This document shows positions 45,011 to 54,727 of a stretch of DNA of 64,000 nt, piece by piece (position 1 is the first letter of the stretch; each line of letters begins with the position of its first letter). The position numbers and the translations under genes are program-made. The DNA is from Sulfurospirillum sp. (lineage in GTDB: Bacteria > Campylobacterota > Campylobacteria > Campylobacterales > Sulfurospirillaceae), in contig JADGDR010000007.1 in NCBI GenBank assembly GCA_016744795.1, positions 1 to 64,000 on the forward strand. Reading direction: 5' to 3'. The notes beneath the pieces are model-generated. The model made no database searches. It had not been told where the DNA came from and saw only the letters and a program-made list of their open reading frames with translations.

Positions 45011-46061
45011 TTTTTGCTGCCTTTTGTACTTCTAACATAAATCTATCCACTAATTCATCCTCTTTTAATTTTGCCACAACTTCACCTTTTACCATCACTA
45101 AACCTTTTCCTTTTCCAAAAGCTATAGCAACATCAGCATGTTTTGCTTCACCAATAGCATTAACTACACATCCCATTACTGAAACATTTAATGGTGTTTT
45201 TATATCTTTTACTCTCTTCTCAACCTCAGCAACTGCTTTAATTAAATCAGCTTCTATTCGTCCGCAAGTTGGACAAGAAATAATATTTACTCCACTTTTA
45301 ACCACACCACTGTCTTTTAAAATAGCCCTTGCTACGTTTATCTCTTCTTCAAGTTCACCCGTTATAGAGACGCGCATAGTATCTCCAATACCCTCAAGCA
45401 AAAGTGTACCAAGTGCTATAGAAGATTTCACAGTTGAATGAAACAATGTTCCAGCTTCAGTGACACCTAAATGAAAAGGGTGATTTGTAAGAGGTCTAAG
45501 CATTCTATATGCTTCAACAGTTCTTTGAACATCACTAGCTTTTAAAGAAACTTTTATATCACTAAAACCTAAATCTTCAAGGTATTTGATGTTGTAAAGA
45601 GCAGACTCAACCATACCTTTTGCTGTTGGTCCATACTTGTTGTCAAACTCTTTTTCTAAACTTCCAGAATTAACACCAATACGAATTGGTATGTTTCTAT
45701 TTTGACAAGCTTTTACAACCTCTTTTACTCTATTTTTATTTCCAATATTTCCAGGATTAATGCGAATACAATCAACTACTTCAGCAGCTATTAGTGCCAA
45801 TCTATAGTTAAAGTGTATGTCAGCCACTAAAGGAAGTTTTATCTGCTCTTTAATAGACTTAAGAGCATTTGCATCTTCATAATCAGGCACAGCAACACGA
45901 ACAATATCGCAACCTGCAAAGTGAAGTTTTTTTATCTGTTCAACCGTAGCTTTTACATCATGAGTTTTAGAATAAGTCATAGACTGCACACTAATAGGAG
46001 CATCTCCACCAACGGCAACATCGCCTATATATATTTTGTTTGTAGGGTATCTTTTTATCAT
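45003..46061 (-). CDS. ispG: 4-hydroxy-3-methylbut-2-enyl diphosphate synthase
   Basis: A 352-residue enzyme of the MEP isoprenoid pathway, converting MEcPP to HMBPP with a [4Fe-4S] cluster. It opens with the substrate-binding [20 protein letters not shown] region and [13 protein letters not shown]. The three cluster cysteines are in ISCPTCGR and SVMGCVVN, and [16 protein letters not shown] is conserved. The length matches the bacterial one-domain-pair form. It lies between priA and dnaB. Confidence 0.97.
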   Translation of the reverse strand: MIKRYPTNKIYIGDVAVGGDAPISVQSMTYSKTHDVKATVEQIKKLHFAGCDIVRVAVPDYEDANALKSIKEQIKLPLVADIHFNYRLALIAAEVVDCIRINPGNIGNKNRVKEVVKACQNRNIPIRIGVNSGSLEKEFDNKYGPTAKGMVESALYNIKYLEDLGFSDIKVSLKASDVQRTVEAYRMLRPLTNHPFHLGVTEAGTLFHSTVKSSIALGTLLLEGIGDTMRVSITGELEEEINVARAILKDSGVVKSGVNIISCPTCGRIEADLIKAVAEVEKRVKDIKTPLNVSVMGCVVNAIGEAKHADVAIAFGKGKGLVMVKGEVVAKLKEDELVDRFMLEVQKAAKNG

Positions 46062-46083
46062 AGGTTATTATACCTACATTAGT

Positions 46084-47916
46084 TTAAGAAAAAGATAATG
46101 GGTCTATATCAATCTCTACATGAAGATGTTTGCAAGAGTGGGCAAATCTAAGTAACTCTTTTGTGTTTGAGCTTCTTAAAAGCATATTATATCTGTATTT
46201 GTTTGCTATTTTTTCTATGTTTGCTTTACCATAACCTACAACTTCAACTTCAATAAAGTTGTGAGTTATGTGTTCAACTTCATTCATGATTTGACTTGCT
46301 TTTTCATCTTTAACATGAGAAACCAAAACTTTTAAAAGTTTTTTATAAGGAGGATAAATCTCTTTTCTATAAAACATTTCATCATTTAAAAAAGCTTCAT
46401 AATCACTAAAAAACTCTTCAAAAAACTCTCTATTTTGAGTCTGAATATAGACTTCACCTAAACCTTTTCTACCACTTCGTCCTGAAACTTGGAGTAAAAG
46501 GCTCATTGCCCTCTCTCTTGCTCTAAAATCTGGTAAATTCAAGATAGTATCAATGCCAATAATAACACTTAAACCAACACCATGATAATCATGCCCTTTT
46601 GCCAGCATTTGAGTACCTACTAAAATATCTGTCTTTTTATCATTAAAGTCTTTTAGTTTAGTATTTAACTTTTTTTGAGTTGTTATTGCATCACGATCAA
46701 ATTTTTCTACGATTTTATTTGGAAAAATTTCTTGCAATATTTTTGTAACTTCTGCTGTGCCTATGCGATTAGAACGCATGTTGGTTGAATGACAACTAGG
46801 ACACTTTTTAGGCACGGCTTGAGCAAAATTACAATAGTGACACTTAAGAGCATTTGAGTTTACATGTAGACTCATACCAACAGAGCAATATGGACACAAA
46901 ACTTTTTCACCACACTCTTGGCATGCAATGAATTTAAAGTTAGCTCTCGTAGGAAGAAAAACTATAACTTGAGAGTTTTTTACTAAATGCTCTGCTATTT
47001 TTTGTATCACTGGATTTGAAAGTTCATTATTTGCATGTTCAAAATAGATAGCTTTTGTAGATGCAAAATAAGTACCTTTCAGGCGAAATCTTGGAAGATT
47101 TTTAAAACTTCCTAAAGATGGTGTCGCACTTCCTAAAACTACTTTTGCATTTTTTCTTTTTCCAAATAAAAGTGCCAAATCACGAGCATTGTAGCGAGGT
47201 CTTTGATTTGATTTGTAACTATCATCATGCTCTTCATCTACCACTATTAAACCCAAATTTGATACTGGTAAAAAAAGTGCTGAACGAGTTCCGGCTATAA
47301 CACTAATTTCTCCCACATGTAAGGCCCTTAAAATCTCTTCTTTCTTCTTTTTAGTAACCTTAGAGTGCCAAAGTCCTACTCTGTCACCAAAGGCAGCTTT
47401 AAGACGTTTTTTTGTTTGTGGAGTTAACCCAATCTCAGGCATAAGAAAAATAGCTTTTTCCCCACTATTTATGGTCTCTTCAATGGCTTTCATATAGACT
47501 TCAGTTTTACCACTTCCTGTATCACCAAAGAGTAAAGATTTATCGTGACGTTGAATAAACTCATATGCTTTTTCTTGTTCGCTTGAAAGAGTTATGTTGG
47601 TATCTAAAGTCACCTCTACATGTAAAGAGTTTTTAGCCATCGGAACAAAAAGATTTAGAGCATCACCAAACGAACAAACATAATACTCACTAATAAACTT
47701 AGCAATACCCAAGGTATCTTCACTAAAAAATTCATCTTTTACTGAAAGTATGTCATTACATGTAAACTCTGGCTTTTGTGTCTTAGAAACCACCACACCA
47801 AAACGAGATTTTGAATTAAGAGTAACTTCTACAATATTACCTTGTTTTAACTCTTCTTCATAAATATAAGTTAAAGGAGCTAAGGGAGAATTTAAAAGTG
47901 AAACTAGGTAGTACAA
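46084..47916 (-). CDS. priA: Primosomal protein N' (replication restart helicase)
   Basis: A 610-residue 3'-5' helicase for restarting stalled forks. Walker A LLFGDTGSGKTEVY, DEEHDDSY, GSATPSL, and a zinc-binding insert with four C-x2-C pairs (CQECGEKVLCPYC ... CHYC ... CPSCHS) are present, plus QVSGRSGRKGLGEV. It starts with TTG directly after the prepilin stop. Three palindromes occur in frame (46860, 47616, 47756); the one at 46860 falls within the zinc insert, where Leu-His is normally conserved. Confidence 0.95.
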   Translation of the reverse strand: MYYLVSLLNSPLAPLTYIYEEELKQGNIVEVTLNSKSRFGVVVSKTQKPEFTCNDILSVKDEFFSEDTLGIAKFISEYYVCSFGDALNLFVPMAKNSLHVEVTLDTNITLSSEQEKAYEFIQRHDKSLLFGDTGSGKTEVYMKAIEETINSGEKAIFLMPEIGLTPQTKKRLKAAFGDRVGLWHSKVTKKKKEEILRALHVGEISVIAGTRSALFLPVSNLGLIVVDEEHDDSYKSNQRPRYNARDLALLFGKRKNAKVVLGSATPSLGSFKNLPRFRLKGTYFASTKAIYFEHANNELSNPVIQKIAEHLVKNSQVIVFLPTRANFKFIACQECGEKVLCPYCSVGMSLHVNSNALKCHYCNFAQAVPKKCPSCHSTNMRSNRIGTAEVTKILQEIFPNKIVEKFDRDAITTQKKLNTKLKDFNDKKTDILVGTQMLAKGHDYHGVGLSVIIGIDTILNLPDFRARERAMSLLLQVSGRSGRKGLGEVYIQTQNREFFEEFFSDYEAFLNDEMFYRKEIYPPYKKLLKVLVSHVKDEKASQIMNEVEHITHNFIEVEVVGYGKANIEKIANKYRYNMLLRSSNTKELLRFAHSCKHLHVEIDIDPLSFS

Positions 47917-48432
47917 TTATTGGGTCAAAGATTTACAATATTCGCTAGTACCACAACCAAAAGTACCTGTTACAGAGTTATAAGTAAAATTTATATCTTT
48001 ACCTTCTGCCCTAAAATTATAGCTATTTGCTCCTGTTTTTACCCAAGAGCCATCGTGATTTAACTTAGACAATATAGGATATGCCAAAATATTACTACTA
48101 TTACCATCAGAAAAGTTAAAAAGATTTTGGTCTTTTTTATTATAAACTGTTACTCCATCTAGATTTGCCAAAACAAATGGCGGTGTACCTTCAAGAAGTC
48201 TTTTAGATTTTTGCATAGCAATACCACTTCGTATTGCACTTATTTGTGATTTACCTTTTACTAGAATGGCATCATCACGTGAAACGGCTAGCCTAGGAAT
48301 AGCAACTGCTGCCAATATACCTAAAACAACAATAACAAAAACAAGCTCAATCATAGTAAAGGCAGGAGTAAATCCTGCCTTTATATTTAAAATTTTTTTC
48401 AAATGATTACCATTTAACGCTTGATCCACCAA
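47917..48432 (-). CDS. Type IV/II prepilin-like protein (second copy)
   Basis: A prepilin with the N-terminal helix FTMIELVFVIVVLGILAAVAIPRL, Glu at +5 and Ala rather than Gly before the probable cleavage site (PA/FTMIE). The rest is a small globular domain with two Cys near the end (FGCGTSEYC). It is likely part of a pseudopilus or competence pilus; ComEC is encoded in the same operon. The start is unclear: ATG 48432 overlaps the upstream prepilin gene, while TTG 48402 lies just after that gene's stop and gives a more usual short leader. The leader coding region contains a perfect hairpin. Confidence 0.8.
   Translation of the reverse strand: MVDQALNGNHLKKILNIKAGFTPAFTMIELVFVIVVLGILAAVAIPRLAVSRDDAILVKGKSQISAIRSGIAMQKSKRLLEGTPPFVLANLDGVTVYNKKDQNLFNFSDGNSSNILAYPILSKLNHDGSWVKTGANSYNFRAEGKDINFTYNSVTGTFGCGTSEYCKSLTQ
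48358..48382. other. Perfect 10-bp hairpin inside the prepilin leader region
   Basis: AAAGGCAGGA (48358-48367), loop GTAAA, TCCTGCCTTT (48373-48382). It lies about 25 bases after the first prepilin gene's stop and inside the leader-peptide codons of the second. It looks like an intrinsic terminator or processing site between two pilin genes that must also be translated through. Confidence 0.65.
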
Positions 48433-48868
48433 ATTGATGAACTTTTACAAGGTTTTTAACAGCACCATTAATACCTTTACAAGTTGATGTATCATTACTT
48501 TCGCTAGTTACTGTAAGATTGCCATCATTCGCACTAACTTGAAAACCTATACAAGCTTTTGCAGTACTTTTATCTGCTGAATCCATATAATACAATCGTG
48601 TAGTTAAGTTTGTACCTGCTGAATCAGCAAAACCACTTTTACTTGAAGAAAGTTTAACACTTGTCATATCTTCTACCTTAGGTGCAAATGAACCTTGTGC
48701 AGTATAATATGCACCTAAATCATTCACTGCTGTTGCAATATCTGTCGCTGCTTTTGCAACATTTGCATCATCTCTTGTAGCTGCCAATTTTGGAATGGCA
48801 ACTGCTGCCAAAATACCTAAAATAACGATTACGAAAATTAATTCGATCATAGTAAAACCTTTTTTCAT
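48407..48868 (-). CDS. Type IV/II prepilin-like protein (first copy)
   Basis: A 153-residue prepilin with a short basic leader and classical cleavage site MKKG/FTMIELIFVIVILGILAAVAIPKL, Glu at +5. The globular part includes two Cys (KACIGF and TSTCKG). I chose ATG 48868, preceded by AAGGAGTAAACC; the frame is open to 48904 without a ribosome site. First gene of the leftward run prepilin-prepilin-priA-ispG-dnaB-comEC. Possibly a major pseudopilin for secretion or DNA uptake. A TTACATGTAA copy lies upstream at 48933. Confidence 0.88.
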   Translation of the reverse strand: MKKGFTMIELIFVIVILGILAAVAIPKLAATRDDANVAKAATDIATAVNDLGAYYTAQGSFAPKVEDMTSVKLSSSKSGFADSAGTNLTTRLYYMDSADKSTAKACIGFQVSANDGNLTVTSESNDTSTCKGINGAVKNLVKVHQFGGSSVKW

Positions 48869-48950
48869 TGGTTTACTCCTTTTTTTTAAGTTTGATTGAT
48901 ACATTTATCAATCTAAGCTGTATTTTATTGTCTTACATGTAAAAAAAACC

Positions 48951-49172
48951 TTAAATTATATTATTAATCTTTTTTAGCATCTTATTGTACTCTTTTTTAC
49001 TAATAAATTCATCATAACTCTTTTGAACATATGCATACAATAGTTCTTTTGTCTCTATACTGCTTTTTTGATCAAAAGTCTCTTTAAAATCCTCTTCAAA
49101 GAACTTAGCAAATTCTTCTTCAAGCGTTATATCAAAATCTTTTGAGCCTATAGAGACAGTTAGCTTGCTCAT
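48951..49172 (-). CDS. Hypothetical acidic protein, 73 residues
   Basis: Not recognised with certainty. A short beta-like start (KLTVSIGSKDFDITLEEEF) is followed by acidic and helical stretches. It overlaps the coiled-coil gene upstream by 4 bases, so the two are translationally coupled and may work together. The general plan, a small protein with an N-terminal beta hairpin paired with a coiled-coil partner, recalls ZapA/ZapB, but I see no specific ZapA motif. Confidence 0.6.
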   Translation of the reverse strand: MSKLTVSIGSKDFDITLEEEFAKFFEEDFKETFDQKSSIETKELLYAYVQKSYDEFISKKEYNKMLKKINNII

Positions 49173-49411
49173 CTTTTGAGAACTTCCTCAATCTTGCTAA
49201 AGATATCATCAGACTCTATGTCTTTGTTCATCAAATCTTCTTCAAGCTTCTCTATTTGCATATTTTTTGCTTCATTTTGTGCTTTTATTGTAATGACTTC
49301 TTGTCTTAATGTCTCATTTTGAGATTTCATCTCTTCAAATCTCACCAATAAATCATTTACCTTGTCAGCTAACCTATTTACCGTAACTTCTTCTTGTAAT
49401 TCTTCTAACAT
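49169..49411 (-). CDS. Small coiled-coil protein, ZapB-like in form
   Basis: An 80-residue protein that is nearly all predicted coiled coil: heptad-like Leu/Ile spacing through [18 protein letters not shown] and later [13 protein letters not shown], with no membrane part. Possible roles include a cell-division accessory. It is divergent from uvrB with an 18-base gap to the first open uvrB-frame codon, and overlaps the next small gene by 4 bases. Confidence 0.6.
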   Translation of the reverse strand: MLEELQEEVTVNRLADKVNDLLVRFEEMKSQNETLRQEVITIKAQNEAKNMQIEKLEEDLMNKDIESDDIFSKIEEVLKR

Positions 49412-49455
49412 TGTGCTTCCTTAGTTTCTATGTTTATTATAAAAATAAACTTTGC

Positions 49456-49461
49456 TATAAT
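49456..49461 (+). promoter_or_regulatory. -10 element for uvrB
   Basis: GCTATAATTG with TATAAT at 49456-49461, 22 bases before the uvrB ATG at 49484. No obvious SOS box was seen by eye. Confidence 0.6.
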
Positions 49462-49483
49462 TGTAACAAAAAAAAGTAAAAAA

Positions 49484-51460
49484 ATGGCAAACTTTCAATT
49501 AAATAGTAAATATTCACCCGCAGGTGACCAACCTCAAGCCATAGATAAGCTTACAGCTTCGATTAAAAAAGGAAATCGTTATCAAACTTTGGTAGGTGTA
49601 ACAGGAAGTGGTAAAACTTTTACTATGGCACAAATCATAGCTCGTCTTCAAATGCCAACGCTTATTATGACACATAACAAAACTTTAGCAGCTCAACTTT
49701 ATAGTGAATTTAAAGGTTTTTTTCCAAAAAATCATGTTGAATACTTCATAAGTTACTACGACTACTATCAGCCTGAAGCATATATTCCTAGAAGTGACTT
49801 GTTTATAGAAAAAGACAGCTCCATCAATGATGAATTAGAACGTTTAAGACTTTCAGCCACTACATCTTTGCTTAGTTTTGATGATGTAATCTGCGTTGCC
49901 TCTGTTTCAGCTAACTATGGTCTTGGTGACCCTGCTGAGTACAGAGAAATGGTTCAAGCAATAGAAGTAGGACAAGAGATAAACCAAAAAACCCTACTTT
50001 TACAACTTGTAGACATGGGATACAAAAGAAATGATAATTTTTTTGATAGAGGTTGCTTTAGAGTTAGTGGAGATGTAATCGATATTCATCCAGCTTACAA
50101 CGAAGAAGAAGCAGTTAGAATCGAGTTTTTTGGTGATGAAGTTGAGAGTATCTATTACTTTGAAACCCTAAATAACAAAAAACTTGAAGATTTAAAAAAA
50201 GTAGTTATTTATGCAACAAATCAGTTCATAGTTGGGCAAACTCGTCTTACAGAATCAATTAAATATATAGAAGATGAACTTGGAAAAAGGTTAGCGTTTC
50301 TGCAAAAAGAAGATAAACTTGTAGAGTATCAACGACTAAAAAGTAGAGTAGAGTTTGATTTAGAAATGATGCAAGCGACCGGGGCTTGTAAAGGTGTGGA
50401 GAACTACTCTAGGTACCTTACTGGTAAAAAAGAGGGAGAAACACCATACTGTATGTTTGATTACTTTGAGGCTATTGGTAAAGAGTACCTTGTCATAGTT
50501 GATGAATCTCACGTTAGTCTTCCTCAATTTCGTGGAATGTTTGCAGGTGATAGAAGTAGAAAAGAGGTTTTAGTAGAGTATGGTTTTAGGCTTCCAAGTG
50601 CTTTGGACAACAGACCTTTAATGTTTGATGAATTTATAAACAAAGCTCCAAACTATCTTTTTGTTTCAGCAACCCCAAGTCCAATAGAACTTGAACTTAG
50701 TGGAGAAAACACAGCAGAGCAAATCATAAGACCAACGGGACTTCTTGACCCAAAAGTAGAAATACTAGATTCAGAATTTCAAGTAGAAACACTCTTTGAT
50801 GAAATCAAAAAAACAATAGCAAAAAATGAAAGAATTTTAGTAACCACGTTAACCAAAAAAATGAGCGAAGAGCTATGTCGTTACTACGCGGAACTTGGTT
50901 TAAAAGTCAAATACATGCACTCAGATACGGACGCAATTGAAAGAAATCAAATCATAAGAGCTTTAAGGCTTGGTGAGTTTGATGTTCTAATTGGAATTAA
51001 TCTTTTAAGAGAAGGCTTAGACTTACCAGAAGTCTCCTTAGTTGCCATTCTTGATGCCGATAAAGAAGGCTTTTTAAGAAGCAGAACAAGCCTAGTTCAA
51101 ACCATGGGAAGAGCCGCAAGAAATCTAAATGGTAGAGTAATTATGTTTGCAAAACGCATAACAGATTCCATGAAATATGCCATTGAATTAACCGAAGAAA
51201 GAAGAAAAGTACAAGAAGAATTTAACAAAAAAAACAATATAACACCACAATCAACCCTACGACAACTAGATGCAAATCTTAAGGTGGAAGATGTGGGTGA
51301 ACTTTTTAATAAAATGGATAAAAAAGATAAAATTCCACCTAGTGAAAAGAAAAAAATTCTAAAAGAGATGACAAAAGCAATGCATGAAGCAGCCAAATCA
51401 TTAGAGTTTGAAAAAGCTGCAAAACTAAGAGATGACATAGTAAAATTACGCAAATTGTAG
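49484..51460 (+). CDS. uvrB: Excinuclease ABC subunit B
   Basis: A 658-residue damage-verification subunit of nucleotide excision repair. Motif [13 protein letters not shown], the beta-hairpin region [12 protein letters not shown], helicase motifs LVIVDESHV and TMGRAARN, and a C-terminal UVR domain ([15 protein letters not shown]) for UvrC contact are present. ATG 49484 ([20 protein letters not shown]) is the family start; the frame is open upstream to 49430. UvrA and UvrC are outside the window; mfd, which recruits them, is at the far end. Confidence 0.97.
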   Translation: MANFQLNSKYSPAGDQPQAIDKLTASIKKGNRYQTLVGVTGSGKTFTMAQIIARLQMPTLIMTHNKTLAAQLYSEFKGFFPKNHVEYFISYYDYYQPEAYIPRSDLFIEKDSSINDELERLRLSATTSLLSFDDVICVASVSANYGLGDPAEYREMVQAIEVGQEINQKTLLLQLVDMGYKRNDNFFDRGCFRVSGDVIDIHPAYNEEEAVRIEFFGDEVESIYYFETLNNKKLEDLKKVVIYATNQFIVGQTRLTESIKYIEDELGKRLAFLQKEDKLVEYQRLKSRVEFDLEMMQATGACKGVENYSRYLTGKKEGETPYCMFDYFEAIGKEYLVIVDESHVSLPQFRGMFAGDRSRKEVLVEYGFRLPSALDNRPLMFDEFINKAPNYLFVSATPSPIELELSGENTAEQIIRPTGLLDPKVEILDSEFQVETLFDEIKKTIAKNERILVTTLTKKMSEELCRYYAELGLKVKYMHSDTDAIERNQIIRALRLGEFDVLIGINLLREGLDLPEVSLVAILDADKEGFLRSRTSLVQTMGRAARNLNGRVIMFAKRITDSMKYAIELTEERRKVQEEFNKKNNITPQSTLRQLDANLKVEDVGELFNKMDKKDKIPPSEKKKILKEMTKAMHEAAKSLEFEKAAKLRDDIVKLRKL

Positions 51461-51605
51461 TGCAATATAATATAAGAAAACTAATATAAAAACAGTTAAT
51501 AATACGTATCAATATGCTAATAATGAAGAGAGTGAATCTAATTTTTCTATCTATGCTTAATCTTTTTTGTGATAAAATAAGTAAAAACTCATAAAAGGAT
51601 GCGTA

Positions 51606-53705
51606 TTGTCTAGTATTAATGACCCAAAAAACTTCATCAATAGAGAGCTATCTTGGTTAAGATTTAACACAAGAGTTCTTAATGAATCTACAAAAAAAGA
51701 GTTACCACTTTTAGAGCGTCTAAAATTTTTGGCTATTTATGCAACTAACTTAGATGAGTTTTATATGATAAGAGTAGCAGGATTAAAACAACTTTTTTCT
51801 GCAGGTGTTATAGTCACAGGTAATGACGAAATAACCCCCTTACAACAATTAAGAGAGATTAGACACTATCTTTCAGATGAAAAAGATACCCTTCAAAATA
51901 ACTACAAGGCAATAGTACAAAAACTCGAAGAGGAAAATCTTTTTATTACTAACTATGACGAGTTAAGTAAAGATCATAAAAAGATTGCAGATGAGTATTT
52001 TTTCTCAAATATACTTCCCGTCTCAGTTCCAATAGCAGTCAATGCTACACATCCGTTTCCGCATTTAAACAATCTTAGTTTTTCACTAGCCGTTAAACTC
52101 CAAGATGAAAAAGGCTCAGGAAACTTCAAATATGGCATGATAAGAATTCCTAGAGTTCTTCCTCGTTTTTATCAGGTTTCAGACAACGTATATATCCCTA
52201 TTGAGAGTATAGTTAAACGCCATGCAGAAGAGATATTCCCAGGTTATAAACTTATATCTTCTGCTGCTTTTAGAGTTACTAGAAATGCTGATATGATTAT
52301 TGAAGAAGAAGAAGCTGATGACTTTATGATGATTATGGAACAAGGCTTAAAACTACGTCGGCGTGGTGCTTTTGTTCGACTTGAGATAGAAGAAAATGCA
52401 GATGAAGATTTAATGGAATTCCTTAACTCACATATGCAGATTTTCGTAAAAGACATATACGAATACAAAATTCCTTTAAACCTAGGAGCACTTTGGCAAA
52501 TAATCAATAATAAAGATTTTTCATATCTAACCTTACAACCACACAATCCTAAAATATTGCCTCCATTTAGCAAAAATGAGTCCATTTTTAAGATTATATC
52601 TAAACAAGATTCTATTTTGCTTCATCCGTATGAGAGTTTTGATACCGTAACAAAACTCCTAAAAGAAGCATCAAAAGACCCAAATGTTGTCTCAATAAGA
52701 ACTACCCTTTACAGAGTAGAAAAAAACTCACAAATTATTCAAGCTTTAATTGATGCTGCAAGTGATGGAAAACAAGTAACTGTTATGGTTGAACTTAAGG
52801 CTAGGTTTGATGAAGAGAACAATCTACACTGGGCAAAAGCACTAGAGCAAGCTGGTGCTCACGTTGTATATGGAATCACAGGTTTTAAAATACATGCAAA
52901 AGTAACCCAAGTTATACGTCAAGAAGCTGGTGTATTAAAATTCTATATGCACTTAGGAACAGGAAATTACAATGCTTCAACAGCAAAGATATATACTGAT
53001 GTAAGCCTTCTTACATGTAGAGATACTTTTGCCAAAGATACTACTACATTTTTCCATATACTCTCAGGTTTTTCCAAAAACAGAAAACTTACAGATCTAA
53101 AAATGTCGCCAACACAGATAAAACCAAAAATTATCTCACTCATCAATGCAGAAGCAAAAGCGGGAACTAATGGATACATAATACTAAAAATGAATGCTTT
53201 AGTTGATACAGACGTCATAAAAGCTCTATACAATGCTTCTAAAGCTGGTACAAAAATAGACTTGATAGTTAGAGGTATATGTTGTCTACGTCCAAATATA
53301 AAAGGCCTTAGTGAAACAATAAAAGTCAAAAGCATAATTGGCAAATACCTAGAACATGCTAGAGTCTTTTACTTTAAAAACTCAGAACCTACACTTTTTA
53401 TTGCTAGTGCTGATTGTATGCCAAGAAACTTAGAGAGAAGATTAGAACTCATGACTCCTATCTATGAAAAATCTCCTCAAGAAAAACTCTTTGAAATGCT
53501 CCAACTTCAAATCACAGATAATACACTTAGTTGGAACCTAAATTTTCAGGGTGAATATGAAAAAGTTGAAAAAGGCAAAGATAAACCAATTAATAACCAT
53601 ATAATACTTGAAGAGTATATAAATAAAATATACAAAACTATGAAAAAAGACACCACTTCAAGTAAAGCTGAACACTTAGCAAGAAAACTGTTTAAGGAGA
53701 GTTAA
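51606..53705 (+). CDS. ppk: Polyphosphate kinase 1
   Basis: A 699-residue enzyme that makes polyphosphate from ATP. The opening [20 protein letters not shown] and [16 protein letters not shown] are the PPK1 N domain; the phospho-histidine region is [15 protein letters not shown], with a second His domain at later residues ([10 protein letters not shown]). TTG start after AAAAGGATGCGTA. Its stop overlaps by one base the ATG of a 16-codon ORF. Palindrome variant at 53011. Confidence 0.96.
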   Translation: MSSINDPKNFINRELSWLRFNTRVLNESTKKELPLLERLKFLAIYATNLDEFYMIRVAGLKQLFSAGVIVTGNDEITPLQQLREIRHYLSDEKDTLQNNYKAIVQKLEEENLFITNYDELSKDHKKIADEYFFSNILPVSVPIAVNATHPFPHLNNLSFSLAVKLQDEKGSGNFKYGMIRIPRVLPRFYQVSDNVYIPIESIVKRHAEEIFPGYKLISSAAFRVTRNADMIIEEEEADDFMMIMEQGLKLRRRGAFVRLEIEENADEDLMEFLNSHMQIFVKDIYEYKIPLNLGALWQIINNKDFSYLTLQPHNPKILPPFSKNESIFKIISKQDSILLHPYESFDTVTKLLKEASKDPNVVSIRTTLYRVEKNSQIIQALIDAASDGKQVTVMVELKARFDEENNLHWAKALEQAGAHVVYGITGFKIHAKVTQVIRQEAGVLKFYMHLGTGNYNASTAKIYTDVSLLTCRDTFAKDTTTFFHILSGFSKNRKLTDLKMSPTQIKPKIISLINAEAKAGTNGYIILKMNALVDTDVIKALYNASKAGTKIDLIVRGICCLRPNIKGLSETIKVKSIIGKYLEHARVFYFKNSEPTLFIASADCMPRNLERRLELMTPIYEKSPQEKLFEMLQLQITDNTLSWNLNFQGEYEKVEKGKDKPINNHIILEEYINKIYKTMKKDTTSSKAEHLARKLFKES

Positions 53706-53755
53706 TGAAAAATACAAACCTTATTTCATACTTATTTGAAAAAGGAGACATTTAA
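53705..53755 (+). CDS. Candidate 16-residue coupled small ORF
   Basis: ATG at 53705-53707 overlaps the ppk stop (TAATG) and the ORF's own TAA overlaps the carbonic anhydrase ATG in the same way. A strong AAGGAG lies at 53694-53699 with good spacing. It would encode [16 protein letters not shown]. The double stop-start overlap looks like translational coupling between ppk and the next gene. It could also be a chance ORF; short length prevents a firm call. Confidence 0.4.
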   Translation: MKNTNLISYLFEKGDI

Positions 53756-54279
53756 TGATGAAATTTGAAGGAAAATCACCAAATATAGATAAAAGCGTTT
53801 TTTTAGCACCTAGTGCTGACATTATTGGCGAGGTAGAAATTGGAGCTGATAGTTCAGTTTGGTTTGGTTGCGTTATTAGAGGAGATGTTCACTTTATAAA
53901 AATAGGCAAACGAACAAATATTCAAGATTTGAGTATGATTCATGTAACTCACTTTACAAAAGAGGACAAAAGTGATGGAAACCCTACTATCATAGGAGAT
54001 GACGTAACTATAGGTCACAGAGTTATGCTTCATGGTTGCCAAATAAAAAACACTTGTTTGATTGGTATGAGTGCTACTATTTTAGATGGTGCTGTTATTG
54101 GAGAAGAGTCTATAGTAGGAGCAAACTCACTTATTACAAAAGGTAAAAAATTTCCTCCTCGCTCACTCATAGTAGGAAGTCCTGCCAAACGTATAAGAGA
54201 ATTGAGCGATGAAGAAGTTAGTTTTCTATATAAATCGTCTCAAAATTATGTAAACTATAAAAATAGATATATGGTATAA
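53755..54279 (+). CDS. Gamma-carbonic anhydrase family protein
   Basis: A 174-residue left-handed beta-helix (hexapeptide repeat) protein. The three zinc-ligand His of gamma-class enzymes are visible: HVTHF, and TIGHRVMLHGC. RGDVHFIKIGKRTNIQD and the ending LIVGSPAKRIRELSDEE are typical of the YrdA/CaiE-like branch, many members of which have no proven carbonic anhydrase activity. SD is AAAGGAGACATTTA. Start overlaps the small ORF stop. Confidence 0.88.
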   Translation: MMKFEGKSPNIDKSVFLAPSADIIGEVEIGADSSVWFGCVIRGDVHFIKIGKRTNIQDLSMIHVTHFTKEDKSDGNPTIIGDDVTIGHRVMLHGCQIKNTCLIGMSATILDGAVIGEESIVGANSLITKGKKFPPRSLIVGSPAKRIRELSDEEVSFLYKSSQNYVNYKNRYMV

Positions 54280-54304
54280 TGATTTTTTTAAATAGGAGAA
54301 GCTG

Positions 54305-54727
54305 GTGATTAAACGTATAATGTTGGTTTTAACGCTTGTTTCAATTTCACTTCAAGCAAATAACTTTCGTGATGGTATGAAAGCTTATATAAAAGGTGAT
54401 TTTGTTAAGGCAAAGGTTCTGTTTGAGTTATCAATGACAAAAGACAAAGCCATTCATGGTGAATACATGCTTGGAAGAATGTATCTAAGAGGTCAAGGGA
54501 TAGACAAAAATATTGAAAAATCTATAAGGTTCTTGAAGAATGCATATTTATCTGGAAATATACCTGCTGGATGCTATTTGGCTGAAGCATATATGCTCAA
54601 TAATAGTAGTAATTTAGCTTTAGGAGAAGGCATAATGGGAGGTCTTATTAGGAGAGTCCCTAGGTGTAAACAGACTTTAATTCTATATAAAAACTACGTT
54701 TTCCCTAAATTCAAAAATATAGATTAA
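54305..54727 (+). CDS. Small Sel1-repeat periplasmic protein
   Basis: A 140-residue protein with a Sec signal peptide (IMLVLTLVSISLQA) and tandem Sel1-like helical repeats (ERALL-type pattern in GEYMLGRMYLRGQGIDKNIEKS then AFL-type in AGCYLAEAYML, here in shorter form). Sel1 repeats bind other proteins. One or two Cys may form a disulfide. Function unknown. GTG start with AGGAG upstream; its end overlaps the convergent exonuclease gene by 4 bases. Confidence 0.75.
   Translation: MIKRIMLVLTLVSISLQANNFRDGMKAYIKGDFVKAKVLFELSMTKDKAIHGEYMLGRMYLRGQGIDKNIEKSIRFLKNAYLSGNIPAGCYLAEAYMLNNSSNLALGEGIMGGLIRRVPRCKQTLILYKNYVFPKFKNID

Noticed and set aside
44962-45441. 159-residue plus-strand ORF over dnaB/ispG
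   Set aside because: Antisense to two well-supported genes.
47311-47322. CCCACATGTAAG in priA, ACATGAAG near 55783 and 46118, and TTACATGAGT near 61696 as repeat copies
   Set aside because: Each breaks the TACATGTA core at one position; kept out of the count as near-misses.
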